Made by a program: the position numbers and the translations under genes
Assembly (NCBI GenBank): GCA_002716385.1
Contig: PBAX01000018.1
Location: 1-64,000, forward strand
DNA: 64,000 nucleotides
From: Phycisphaerae bacterium
GTDB taxonomy: Bacteria > Planctomycetota > Phycisphaerae > Phycisphaerales > SM1A02
Direction of reading: 5' to 3'
In this document: in pieces, positions 16,960-25,407 of the stretch
Numbering within the stretch: position 1 is the first letter of the stretch
How the letters are laid out: the number at the start of each line of letters is the position of its first letter
Notes under the pieces: generated by a model
Seen by the model: only the letters and a program-made list of their open reading frames with translations
Told to the model about the DNA's origin: nothing
Databases searched by the model: none

Positions 16960-18609
16960 CTAGTCGTCTTCCAGTTCCAGTTCCTGGATCACCAACGATC
17001 CGATCGCCTCTCCAACCTTGTCTTCCTCCTGAATGACGAGGTCCGCTCCGGCCGCTTCAAGTCGAGGCGCATGGATGTTGTACCGGCATCGGACGATGAC
17101 TCGACAGTCAGGTGCGGAACTTCTGATCTGTTCTACGACCATGGTGGCCGCATCGGGATCCGGAACCGTGATGACGACGACGCGAGCATGCTTGATGCCG
17201 GCTTCCTTGAGGATCTCCGGGCGTGAGGCGTTGCCGAGCACCGCATGCATGCCCAGCCTGCCGACCAGTTGGACAGTGGCCGGATTCGCTTCGATGACCA
17301 CCGTATCGACACCGTGCTCGACGAGGTCCCTCAGAACCGACCGGCCGGCCGGTCCGGCACCGATCACGATGGTGTGCCCCGAAAGATCGACACCGATGTC
17401 ACCACGAGAAATCGCTCCATCACCATGTTGCAGTCGATCGATAAACTTCACGATCCAGCGAGCTCGACCGACGAGCAACGGGACCAGCATCAAGGTGATC
17501 AACGAGGAAGAGGTGAGAACCTGAAACGTGAACGTGTCCAGAAGCCCGTTCCCTCTCGCGACCGCACCGATGACGAATGAGAATTCACCCATCTGGGCAA
17601 GACACGCTCCAACGGCCACGGCTACGGGCAAGGTGCCACCAGTGAAGCGGATGACGACCGTGGCGATGAACGCCTTGAAGACGATGATTCCAAGCGAAAC
17701 ACTCAGCACCAGAGGAAGATGCCAGCCCTCGAGCAGCCAGGGCAGATCAGCCAACATGCCGATGGAGGCGAAGAACAGCGTCAGGAAGACCGCCTTCAAG
17801 GTCGCGACATCCGAACGGATCTGTCGAGCAAATGCCGAATCCGCCAACACGAGTCCGGCCACGAAGGCACCGAGCGCCGGAGACAAGCCGAGACGCCAGG
17901 AGATCCAGGTCGCCAACAGGCAGGTGACGACCGCGAGAACCACGGGGAGATCACGATTGCCGGTGGCGGCCGATGACTTGAACAGACGAGGGATAAGCAA
18001 AATGCCCGCTGCGAATAGAACAACCGTGTAGACCACGATCTTTCCGGCAGCCTGACCGACTTCCCCCATCACCTCGTTGAAATCGGACGCATCCCCCAGA
18101 AACGTCACCATCAGGAGGAGCGGAACCAACGCGACATCCTGCACAATGAGGACGGCAAGAGAAAGTCGACCATGCTGCGAATCGATCTCGGAGCGTTCCG
18201 TCAGGACTCTGGCGACGGCAGCCGTACTGCTCAAGGTGATGATCGCGCCAACGGCCAGCGATGATGACCAGGACAAACCGAACAGCTTCGTGATCAACGC
18301 TCCCGCGAACAAGGTCCCCGCCACCTGGAGAATACCCGCACCGAGCCCTCTGCCACCGAAGGTTCTCAACTTGCTTCTGGAAATCTCCAGACCGATGGTG
18401 AAGAGAAGCAGAGCCACTCCGATTTCCGCGATGTGCTCGATCTTCTCGGGTTCACTGCTTATCCAACCGAATACGCCGGGACCCACGAGCATGCCCGCCA
18501 CCATGCAACCGATGATGCTGCTGGCACCAAGCCGCTCGAACAGCATGCCGACCATGGCAGCTGCTGCCAGAAGCAGGACGACGTCACCCAGGATGTTCCA
18601 GGCTTCCAC
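16960..18609 (-). CDS. Kef-type monovalent cation:proton antiporter with TrkA-N domain
   Basis: 549-residue CPA2 family antiporter: about 12-13 membrane segments in residues 1-380 (ILGDVVLLLAAAAMVGMLF, GLSPALGAFVAGLVLADSAFA), then a cytoplasmic RCK/TrkA-N Rossmann domain from about 410 with the nucleotide motif GAGPAG and the acidic ends VVIEAN. It exchanges K+ or Na+ for protons, gated through the nucleotide-binding domain. The start is GTG at 18609, three bases after the plsC stop, in a tight operon with plsC and cmk. No glutathione-gating partner (KefF/G) is nearby, so regulation like E. coli KefC is not implied. Confidence 0.9.
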   Translation of the reverse strand: MEAWNILGDVVLLLAAAAMVGMLFERLGASSIIGCMVAGMLVGPGVFGWISSEPEKIEHIAEIGVALLLFTIGLEISRSKLRTFGGRGLGAGILQVAGTLFAGALITKLFGLSWSSSLAVGAIITLSSTAAVARVLTERSEIDSQHGRLSLAVLIVQDVALVPLLLMVTFLGDASDFNEVMGEVGQAAGKIVVYTVVLFAAGILLIPRLFKSSAATGNRDLPVVLAVVTCLLATWISWRLGLSPALGAFVAGLVLADSAFARQIRSDVATLKAVFLTLFFASIGMLADLPWLLEGWHLPLVLSVSLGIIVFKAFIATVVIRFTGGTLPVAVAVGACLAQMGEFSFVIGAVARGNGLLDTFTFQVLTSSSLITLMLVPLLVGRARWIVKFIDRLQHGDGAISRGDIGVDLSGHTIVIGAGPAGRSVLRDLVEHGVDTVVIEANPATVQLVGRLGMHAVLGNASRPEILKEAGIKHARVVVITVPDPDAATMVVEQIRSSAPDCRVIVRCRYNIHAPRLEAAGADLVIQEEDKVGEAIGSLVIQELELEDD

Positions 18610-18612
18610 CGA

Positions 18613-19398
18613 TCAGGCTCCATTCGGGATCGACTGCGAGTCCAACCCCTTTTCCAGATCACGAAGTGACTGATCACCGGTGCCCTTGGTCGGCCAACGG
18701 CCATTCGAACGAGCTCTCAGATCACGTCTCAGTTCCATTCGAAGATCATCCATCACCAACCGCAGATGGGACAGGGCGTCGTCACGCCCCATCTCGATCA
18801 ACTTTGCCGGTGGAATCGGCTCTCCCAGGATGATCGACACTCGCCCCTTGAACTTCAGACCACTTCCTGGTGGCATCACGTCGAGGACTCCATCGACCGC
18901 CATGGGAACGATCGGGGCCCCACCACGCCGAATCAGGAGCCAGACACCCGGCTGCAATGGCTGCACCGGACCTTCAGTGCAGCGTTTTCCTTCGGGAAAC
19001 AGCATCACCACGCCGTCGTCCCTGAGTTCCTTGACGGCTTCCTTCAGGCTCGAAGGCCCAGGATCCTCGAGGTCGACGAAGATCGTCTCGTACTTCGAAA
19101 TGAACCACCCCAGCAGACGCGAATCGGATTTCAATGTCTTTCTGGCGAATGGACGAGCGCCACGCTCGTTGAGCATGATTCCACCGATCATCCCATCGAA
19201 CATCGACTGGTGATTGCAGACAACGAGTGCGCCGCCGGTCTTTGGCAGGCGGTTCCGATGAAGCATCCTGTGGCCGTAGATGAGCCTCAGGGGAATCATC
19301 AATCCCCATGGAATCAGCGTCCAGAAGATGAACATATGGAGGCGGCCTTGCCTCTTGTTTCGTTTCTTGAAGCGATACCAGGGGATGAACCCGTTCAT
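18613..19398 (-). CDS. plsC: 1-acyl-glycerol-3-phosphate acyltransferase
   Basis: 261-residue membrane-associated acyltransferase of phospholipid synthesis, converting lysophosphatidate to phosphatidate. It shows the catalytic H-x4-D motif in VCNHQSMFDG, the glycerol-phosphate binding motif FPEGKRCTEGPVQPLQPG and the downstream VPMAVDGV block. A hydrophobic N-terminal stretch (about residues 22-40) anchors it. The start is ATG 19398, which overlaps the cmk stop as ATGA and is therefore preferred to upstream in-frame candidates. The C-terminal tail of about 30 residues is basic and unconserved. Confidence 0.92.
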   Translation of the reverse strand: MNGFIPWYRFKKRNKRQGRLHMFIFWTLIPWGLMIPLRLIYGHRMLHRNRLPKTGGALVVCNHQSMFDGMIGGIMLNERGARPFARKTLKSDSRLLGWFISKYETIFVDLEDPGPSSLKEAVKELRDDGVVMLFPEGKRCTEGPVQPLQPGVWLLIRRGGAPIVPMAVDGVLDVMPPGSGLKFKGRVSIILGEPIPPAKLIEMGRDDALSHLRLVMDDLRMELRRDLRARSNGRWPTKGTGDQSLRDLEKGLDSQSIPNGA

Positions 19399-20093
19399 GA
19401 CTCGCCCTGGGTCGTGTGCATGATTCGCTCGACATGGTCGGCCATGCAATCAACCACTTCCTCGAGAGTCAGATGCGTACTGTCAACCAGGATCGAACCT
19501 TCCGGCTGGACAAGCGGCGCCGTCGCTCGAGAGCGATCGATCTCGTCCCGACGACGTATGTCGGTTCGAATGGCATCGTCATCCACCTTGTCGCCGCGTC
19601 TGGCCATCTGGAGTGAACGTCTCTGAGTACGGATCTCTTCCTCGGCATCGAGGAAGAAACGGACGTCAGCATCCGGAAAGACGACGGATCCCTGATCACG
19701 ACCTTCCGTCACAAGTCGGGGGCGTCGCTTGGCGACCGTACGCTGGACCTCATTGAGAACGGAACGGAGTTCAGGTTGCCTGGCGACGGGACTGACCACC
19801 GAACTCACATCCAGATCCCTGATCCTCGAGGAGACGTCACGATCCCCGATGTACATCGCGGGTGGGTCCTGAGTCCAGTCGAAACGGAGGTCCACATCTC
19901 TGGCAAGCGTCGCCAAGGCGGGACCATCCTCTGGATCGGTTCCGGTTTCCAGAGCCAGGACCGAAACGGCCCTGTAGAGCGAGCCGGTATCGAGACAATC
20001 CATGCCGAGTCGGTCTGCGAGCAGTCGGGCAACGGTGCTCTTGCCTGTTCCGGCCGGTCCATCAATCGTGATGATGCAGGATGAACTGGCCAT
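19395..20093 (-). CDS. cmk: Cytidylate kinase
   Basis: 232-residue kinase phosphorylating CMP and dCMP. The P-loop GPAGTGKST sits near the N-terminus (ITIDGPAGTGKSTVARLLA). LDTGSLYRAVSV is the nucleotide monophosphate segment, VTEGRDQGSVVFPDADVRFFLDA the conserved central block, and RRDEIDRSRATAPL the lid/C-terminal motif. The start is ATG 20093 overlapping the upstream stop (TGATG); a GTG one codon earlier is possible. The cmk-plsC pair is a common bacterial arrangement. Confidence 0.95.
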   Translation of the reverse strand: MASSSCIITIDGPAGTGKSTVARLLADRLGMDCLDTGSLYRAVSVLALETGTDPEDGPALATLARDVDLRFDWTQDPPAMYIGDRDVSSRIRDLDVSSVVSPVARQPELRSVLNEVQRTVAKRRPRLVTEGRDQGSVVFPDADVRFFLDAEEEIRTQRRSLQMARRGDKVDDDAIRTDIRRRDEIDRSRATAPLVQPEGSILVDSTHLTLEEVVDCMADHVERIMHTTQGES

Positions 20094-20884
20094 CACTCGG
20101 CCTCGATGGCTGCCTGAAGTTCTTCACGCGCCTTGTCGACATCCTTCAGCGGATCCTTGCCGACGTATTCGATGGCGACCGTGCTGGCATACCCGACTTT
20201 CTTCAGTGTCTCGATCCCCGAGGTGAGGTTGATCCCCTTGTGTCCGGTCTTTCCGCGATAGGACTGGACCTGAAAGATCATCGCACCGGCATAAGGTGCC
20301 AGTTTTCTGAGATGCTCGATCTCCTGCTCGACGTCCGATCCCACGCCATAAGTGGGTAGAACACCGATCCGGAAACCACCGACCCGTTTGACCAGATCCG
20401 TTATGCCATCGGGTGTTCCCAGCAAGCCGGTGGTCGGGCGAAGCAGCAGGTTCAGCTCCAGGCGTTCGATGCTCGCCATCATGCCTCTGAGAACCGAAGT
20501 CGCCCGCTCCATCCCCTCCTCGCTGCCTACGTCGGCACATCGGATGGCAATGGAATTGCATCCAAGTCGATTGGCCGCGACCGCCAGACGCTCGATGCGA
20601 CCAGCGGACTGTTGATCGACCTCCGGATCCATCGAGGAAAGATCGAGCAGTTCCTCGTCGGCCAGCACGAGGCAGGGACAGCCTGCCTTGTCCGCCCGAT
20701 CCCGAAGTCGATCAAGCTCCCTGATCGACCAGCCAGAGAGGCTGGAGGCCTCCAGATAGAGCCCCCGCAACTGCAGGTGCTCCATGGCGAAGCGAGGAGC
20801 ATCCAGAAGCGAATCAGGGCCCTTTTCAGGCTCATCGAAGAGTCCCACGAGGGACGAGGTTGAGAGTGTCAGTAGCAGGGTCAT
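20093..20884 (-). CDS. Sugar phosphate isomerase/epimerase-like TIM barrel protein
   Basis: 263 residues with an alternating strand-helix layout and blocks GLYLEASSLSGWS, CNSIAIRCADVG, LNLLLRPTTG, FRIGVLPTYGVG and VAIEYVGKDPLKDV, resembling the AP-endonuclease-2/xylose-isomerase-like superfamily. The usual metal-ligand motifs of that fold (for example DTGH after strand 6 and an HxH near strand 7) are not evident, so activity is doubtful. First gene of the operon with cmk, plsC, antiporter and comM. Substrate unknown. Confidence 0.65.
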   Translation of the reverse strand: MTLLLTLSTSSLVGLFDEPEKGPDSLLDAPRFAMEHLQLRGLYLEASSLSGWSIRELDRLRDRADKAGCPCLVLADEELLDLSSMDPEVDQQSAGRIERLAVAANRLGCNSIAIRCADVGSEEGMERATSVLRGMMASIERLELNLLLRPTTGLLGTPDGITDLVKRVGGFRIGVLPTYGVGSDVEQEIEHLRKLAPYAGAMIFQVQSYRGKTGHKGINLTSGIETLKKVGYASTVAIEYVGKDPLKDVDKAREELQAAIEAE

Positions 20885-20986
20885 GGTGGTCCAAGGAGTC
20901 TACCGGATCGATACCCTCCTCGCTGACCGATCCATGCCATCCGAGCCCTGCTACCATGCCGTTTCAACAGACAGGAAGCCCAAACC

Positions 20987-21370
20987 ATGAGCAGCCCATC
21001 CGATCGCCTGTATTCCGAAAGCCACGAGTGGTATCAGGTCGAGGGTGACACGGTCACCATCGGCATCACCCAGTACGCCGCCAATGAACTGACGGATATC
21101 ACCTACGTGGAGATGCAGCCTGCCGGCTCGTCGATCAATACCAGCGATTCCGTCGGTGAGGTCGAATCCGTCAAGACAACAAGCGATGTCTTCTGTCCAT
21201 TCAACGGCGAAGTCACGGAAGTGAACGCCGCTGCGGCAGATGATCCCGCCCTGCTCAACTCAGACCCCTACGGTCAGGGCTGGCTTGTGAGACTGAAGGT
21301 CAGCGATGCCTCGACACCCGAGGGGCTCATGGACCAGGCCACCTACGACGAGCGATATCCGCTTACCTGA
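20987..21370 (+). CDS. gcvH: Glycine cleavage system H protein
   Basis: 127-residue lipoyl carrier that shuttles the aminomethyl group between the P, T and L proteins of glycine cleavage. The lipoylated residue is Lys63 in GEVESVKTTSDV, preceded by ITQYAANELTDITYVE and followed by PFNGEVTEVN and the DPYGQGWLVRLK block. AGGA lies 9 bases before the ATG. The other glycine cleavage genes are not in the window. It heads a plus-strand run with uvrB 32 bases downstream. Confidence 0.96.
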   Translation: MSSPSDRLYSESHEWYQVEGDTVTIGITQYAANELTDITYVEMQPAGSSINTSDSVGEVESVKTTSDVFCPFNGEVTEVNAAAADDPALLNSDPYGQGWLVRLKVSDASTPEGLMDQATYDERYPLT

Positions 21371-21402
21371 CCGCAACGGGGTACCGCATCAGGTCACTCC
21401 TC

Positions 21403-23487
21403 ATGGAATCCGATTTCAAGATCGTCAGTGACTTCACGCCCACCGGTGATCAACCGGAAGCCATCGATGCGCTCACACGTTCCATCGAGTCGGGCAACCG
21501 GCATCAGGTTCTTCTAGGCGCCACGGGAACCGGCAAGACATTCACGATGGCTAATGTCATCAAGCGAACCGGCCGGCCCTCACTGCTGATCAGCCACAAC
21601 AAGACGTTGGCAGCTCAGCTCTACGAGGAGATGAAGGGGCTCTTTCCCGACAATGCGGTGAGCTATTTCGTCAGCTACTACGACTACTACCAGCCCGAGG
21701 CCTACATCCCCCAACGCGACATCTACATCGAGAAAGATGCCGCCAGAAATGACGATCTCGATCGTCTCAGGCTCTCCGCCACCAGCAACCTCCTCTCGCG
21801 TGGTGACACGATCATCGTGTCGTCCGTGAGTTGCCTCTTCGGACTGGGTTCTCCCGAGAACTATCGCAACAAGGTGGTCGTGATCCAGACAGGGCAGGAA
21901 ATCGATCGCCGGGAACTGCTGCTTGCCTTGACCGACATGCAGTACAACCGCAACGAGATCGAGTTCAAACGTGGCCAGTACCGGGTTCGAGGTGACGTGA
22001 TAGAGATCTTCCCCGCCTATGAACAGTTCGCGGTTCGAATCGAATTCTTCGGTGATGAGGTCGAACAGCTCGAGCTGATACACCCGGTCTCAGGTGAGAC
22101 GCTGGCTCGCGAGGAGAAGGTGTTCATCTTTCCCGCCGTCCACTACGTCCTGCCGGAGGACCAGCTCGAGGAGGCGCTTGCGAACATCAAGAGCGAATGT
22201 TCCAGAAGAGTCGCCCAGCTCAAGAAGGAGGGCAAGCTTCTGGAATCCCAGAGACTCCAGGCCAGAACCCGCTACGACATGGAGATGCTCTCGGAAGTCG
22301 GTTACTGCCCCGGCGTGGAGAACTACGCCAGACATCTGGAAGGCCGCCCTCCCGGATCACGCCCCTTCACGCTTCTGGACTACTTCCATCACATCCCTGG
22401 TTTCGATATCAACGACTGGCTGGTCTTCATCGACGAGTCCCATGTGACCCTGCCCCAGATAAGAGCGATGTTCAATGGGGATCGAGCTCGAAAGCAGGTG
22501 CTGGTCGATCATGGGTTCAGACTGCCGAGCTGTCTGGACAATCGCCCCTTGACCTTCGATGAATTCGAGGAACTGGTGCCCAAGCTGGTCCACGTATCGG
22601 CAACTCCCGGGAAGTGGGAACTTGAAAAAGCCGGTTCTAACGTCGTGCAGCAGATCATTCGCCCAACCGGACTCCTTGATCCCGTCGTGACCGTGAAGCC
22701 GGCGGAGAATCAGGTGCCGGATCTCGTCGAGGAGTGCATCGAACAGGCCAAGGCGAACGAGCGTGTACTGGTGACCGTCCTCACCAAGCGGATGGCGGAG
22801 GATCTCACCGCCTATCTGGACGAGAGACAAATCAAGGTGAGATACCTACACAGCGACATAGACACGCTGGATCGCCTCGAGATCCTGCGTGATCTTCGAG
22901 AAGGCGCCTTCGATGTTCTGGTCGGAGTCAATCTGTTGCGGGAGGGCCTCGACCTGCCGGAGGTCTCCCTGGTCTGCATCATGGATGCGGACAAGCAGGG
23001 ATTCCTCCGAAGTGAAACCAGCCTCATCCAGACCATTGGCCGCGCGGCCAGGAACGTGAACGCCCGGGTCATCATGTACGGAGACAAGGTCACGGAACAG
23101 ATGCAGAACGCCATCGACGAAACACAGCGGCGGCGATCGATCCAGATGGCGTACAACGAGGCCAATGGTCTCACGCCCGAAACCATCCAGAAGGCCATCA
23201 GGCGAGGACTTGATCAGGAGCTCAACGCTCGAAGAACTGCCATGGCTTCCCTTGGAGGCGAGGGCCAGGAGATCGATCTGGACCTCGAGGAGCAGATCGC
23301 CGCACTGGAGGCCGACATGCTGGCTGCCGCCGATCGTCTGGAATTCGAGAAGGCCGCGTCCCTCAGGGACCGGGTGAAGCATCTCCGCGAGGGAGGCGAG
23401 GGCACCACCTCCAGCAAATCCAGAGCTGGCCGGGCCAGATCACGGGCTGGAATAACGACCCGTGGAAAACGCGGCGGCAAGAAGTAG
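21403..23487 (+). CDS. uvrB: UvrABC system protein B
   Basis: 694-residue DNA damage-recognition helicase of nucleotide excision repair. It has Walker A GATGTGKT, the beta-hairpin SYYDYYQPEAYIPQRDIYIEKDA region that clamps DNA, helicase motif II FIDESHVTLPQ, LVGVNLLREGLDLPEV and the C-terminal UVR domain (about 620-660, EEQIAALEADMLAAADRLEFEKAASLRD) that contacts UvrC. A basic Arg/Lys tail closes the protein. Length is normal. No SOS-type operator was seen in the short gap after gcvH. Confidence 0.97.
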   Translation: MESDFKIVSDFTPTGDQPEAIDALTRSIESGNRHQVLLGATGTGKTFTMANVIKRTGRPSLLISHNKTLAAQLYEEMKGLFPDNAVSYFVSYYDYYQPEAYIPQRDIYIEKDAARNDDLDRLRLSATSNLLSRGDTIIVSSVSCLFGLGSPENYRNKVVVIQTGQEIDRRELLLALTDMQYNRNEIEFKRGQYRVRGDVIEIFPAYEQFAVRIEFFGDEVEQLELIHPVSGETLAREEKVFIFPAVHYVLPEDQLEEALANIKSECSRRVAQLKKEGKLLESQRLQARTRYDMEMLSEVGYCPGVENYARHLEGRPPGSRPFTLLDYFHHIPGFDINDWLVFIDESHVTLPQIRAMFNGDRARKQVLVDHGFRLPSCLDNRPLTFDEFEELVPKLVHVSATPGKWELEKAGSNVVQQIIRPTGLLDPVVTVKPAENQVPDLVEECIEQAKANERVLVTVLTKRMAEDLTAYLDERQIKVRYLHSDIDTLDRLEILRDLREGAFDVLVGVNLLREGLDLPEVSLVCIMDADKQGFLRSETSLIQTIGRAARNVNARVIMYGDKVTEQMQNAIDETQRRRSIQMAYNEANGLTPETIQKAIRRGLDQELNARRTAMASLGGEGQEIDLDLEEQIAALEADMLAAADRLEFEKAASLRDRVKHLREGGEGTTSSKSRAGRARSRAGITTRGKRGGKK

Positions 23488-23519
23488 TCCCCCACTCCGT
23501 GGTATCGTTCCTGTCTGCC

Positions 23520-25001
23520 ATGGAATCAAACCAGACAACCTGCCCGGAAAAGTGTCGAATCCTCCTGATCGGTGGTGGTGGTCGTGAACATGCGCTCGCA
23601 TGGAAACTTCTGCAATCGTCTCGATGTGAAACTCTGTTCACGACGGATCACGGCAATGGCGCACTCTCGAACTGCACCCAAGCGTGTCCGCACAAGTGGG
23701 ATGCCAAGGACCAGTTCGCCCTGATCAGATGGTGTGAGAAGGAAGAAATCAATCTCGTCGTCGTCGGTCCCGAAGTACCTCTGGCGGAGGGAATCACCGA
23801 TGCGCTGTCCGCACCCGGTCGATTCGTCTTCGGTCCATGCAGAGCCGCGGCGGCTCTGGAAGCCGACAAGGCCTTCGCCAAGTCGCTGATGAAGCAGGTG
23901 GCCGTCCCAACGGCCGAGGGGCGCACATTCACGACTGCCAACTCCGCACGAAGATGGATTCTCCGGGGGATCGACCGTGAACTGCAGGGCAACCCGCTTC
24001 TTTCTGAAGCCTACGACCTGATCGGTTTCATGCAGTCAAGTGATGATCGTGGCGATCAGAGTCTGCCTGGATTGAGCGCGGGTATCCGCGACCTGCTCGA
24101 CAAACGTGAGGAGCCCTGTGTCGTCAAGGCAACCGGTCTGGCCGCGGGCAAGGGTGTCATCGTCTGCCGGACGACCGGGGAAGCGCTCGACGCCGTCGAG
24201 ACGATCATGTGCGATCAGACATTCGGTGCCGCCGGTGAGACGATTCTCATCGAGGAGATGCTCGAAGGGCAGGAAGTCAGTGTGCTTGCACTGGTCGATG
24301 GGAAGACCGTGTGGGTTCTGGATCCTTGTCAGGATCACAAGCAGGTCGGCGAGGGCGATGTTGGCCCCAACACCGGTGGCATGGGCGCCTACTGCCCTAC
24401 TCCCGTCATGACCGAGGAGCTGCTCGAGGTCGTCGAACAGCAGGTCTTGCTGCCGATCATCGACGGGCTCAAACGCGACGACATCGAATATCGAGGTGTT
24501 CTGTACGCCGGAATGATGCTGACGGCCGCAGGCCCCAAGGTCCTGGAATTCAACTGTCGTTTCGGCGATCCGGAATGTCAGCCTTTGATGACCCGGCTCA
24601 AGGGAGATCTGGTCGAACTGCTCTGGGCGACGGCCGCGGGCTCGTTGTCGGACGCCGAGATGGACTTCGAGGACGACGTGGCCTGCTGTGTGGTCATGTG
24701 CTCGGAAGGATATCCCGGAAGCTATGAAAAGGGGCAACCCATCACCGGTATCGAGGAGGCGGAGGCATCCGCACCAGGCTCCATCAAGGTCTTCCATGCC
24801 GGGACCTGCGTCGACGACAAGGGCCAACTGGTCACCAATGGCGGTCGCGTACTGGGAGTCACCGCCAGAGCGTCGACCATAACCAAGGCCCGGGATCTGG
24901 CCAATGCCGCGTGTGGACACATCAAGTTCGCTGGCGCATTCTGGCGAGAAGACATCGGCTGCCGTGTCGACAACGATCTCGCGACCAGCAGCAATTCATA
25001 A
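23520..25001 (+). CDS. purD: Phosphoribosylamine-glycine ligase
   Basis: 493-residue ATP-grasp enzyme making glycinamide ribonucleotide in purine synthesis. It begins ILLIGGGGREHALAWKL, then VVVGPEVPLAEGI, the ATP-grasp core VVKATGLAAGKGV, NTGGMGAYCPTP and LEFNCRFGDPECQPL. The protein is about 60 residues longer than typical PurD (about 430), mostly from an insertion around residues 145-190 just before the VVKATGLAAGKG strand, where the commoner sequence is VKADGLAAGKG. The start is ATG 23520; a GTG at 23499 is less likely. Lies 32 bases after uvrB. Confidence 0.94.
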   Translation: MESNQTTCPEKCRILLIGGGGREHALAWKLLQSSRCETLFTTDHGNGALSNCTQACPHKWDAKDQFALIRWCEKEEINLVVVGPEVPLAEGITDALSAPGRFVFGPCRAAAALEADKAFAKSLMKQVAVPTAEGRTFTTANSARRWILRGIDRELQGNPLLSEAYDLIGFMQSSDDRGDQSLPGLSAGIRDLLDKREEPCVVKATGLAAGKGVIVCRTTGEALDAVETIMCDQTFGAAGETILIEEMLEGQEVSVLALVDGKTVWVLDPCQDHKQVGEGDVGPNTGGMGAYCPTPVMTEELLEVVEQQVLLPIIDGLKRDDIEYRGVLYAGMMLTAAGPKVLEFNCRFGDPECQPLMTRLKGDLVELLWATAAGSLSDAEMDFEDDVACCVVMCSEGYPGSYEKGQPITGIEEAEASAPGSIKVFHAGTCVDDKGQLVTNGGRVLGVTARASTITKARDLANAACGHIKFAGAFWREDIGCRVDNDLATSSNS

Positions 25002-25014
25002 GAAATCAGCTGAT

Positions 25015-25398
25015 TCAACTCAGTGGCGTGTTAACGCTGACCAATGCCAGAATCAGCATGATGATCGCGTAGATGGCTGCAATCAGAGGAACCGCCAGTA
25101 GACCGGCGGATATGCCGAGCCTCAGAACCATCACCAGAGCAACACGCCAACCGCCGACCACTCCCTTGGCAGGCCGACCAATGGCGTGCCCCCAGGACAC
25201 CATCATCATGCAGAGCATGATGACACCCATCCAGATGAGTGGCCAGAGCCAGGCCAGCGTATCGAGCGAAGGCGCCTCGTTGCCTCGCTGATGGAATACC
25301 GAACGCGCGGCGAGAATGCACAGTTCCGCCACGAGCATCAACCCCAGTGAGATCGGGAATCTATTCGTAGCCGGCGCTGCCGAGGGTATTGAATTCAT
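25015..25398 (-). CDS. Small membrane protein of unknown function
   Basis: 127 residues, not recognised. Three hydrophobic segments are visible: about 17-34 (LGLMLVAELCILAARSVF), 50-68 (WLWPLIWMGVIMLCMMMVSW) and 88-120 (VMVLRLGISAGLLAVPLIAAIYAIIMLILALV). The gene ends nine bases before the stop of the large secreted protein's gene would begin downstream on the same strand, so it may be co-transcribed with that gene (25408-29685). It is convergent with purD. Confidence 0.65.
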   Translation of the reverse strand: MNSIPSAAPATNRFPISLGLMLVAELCILAARSVFHQRGNEAPSLDTLAWLWPLIWMGVIMLCMMMVSWGHAIGRPAKGVVGGWRVALVMVLRLGISAGLLAVPLIAAIYAIIMLILALVSVNTPLS

Positions 25399-25407
25399 CG
25401 GGATGTA

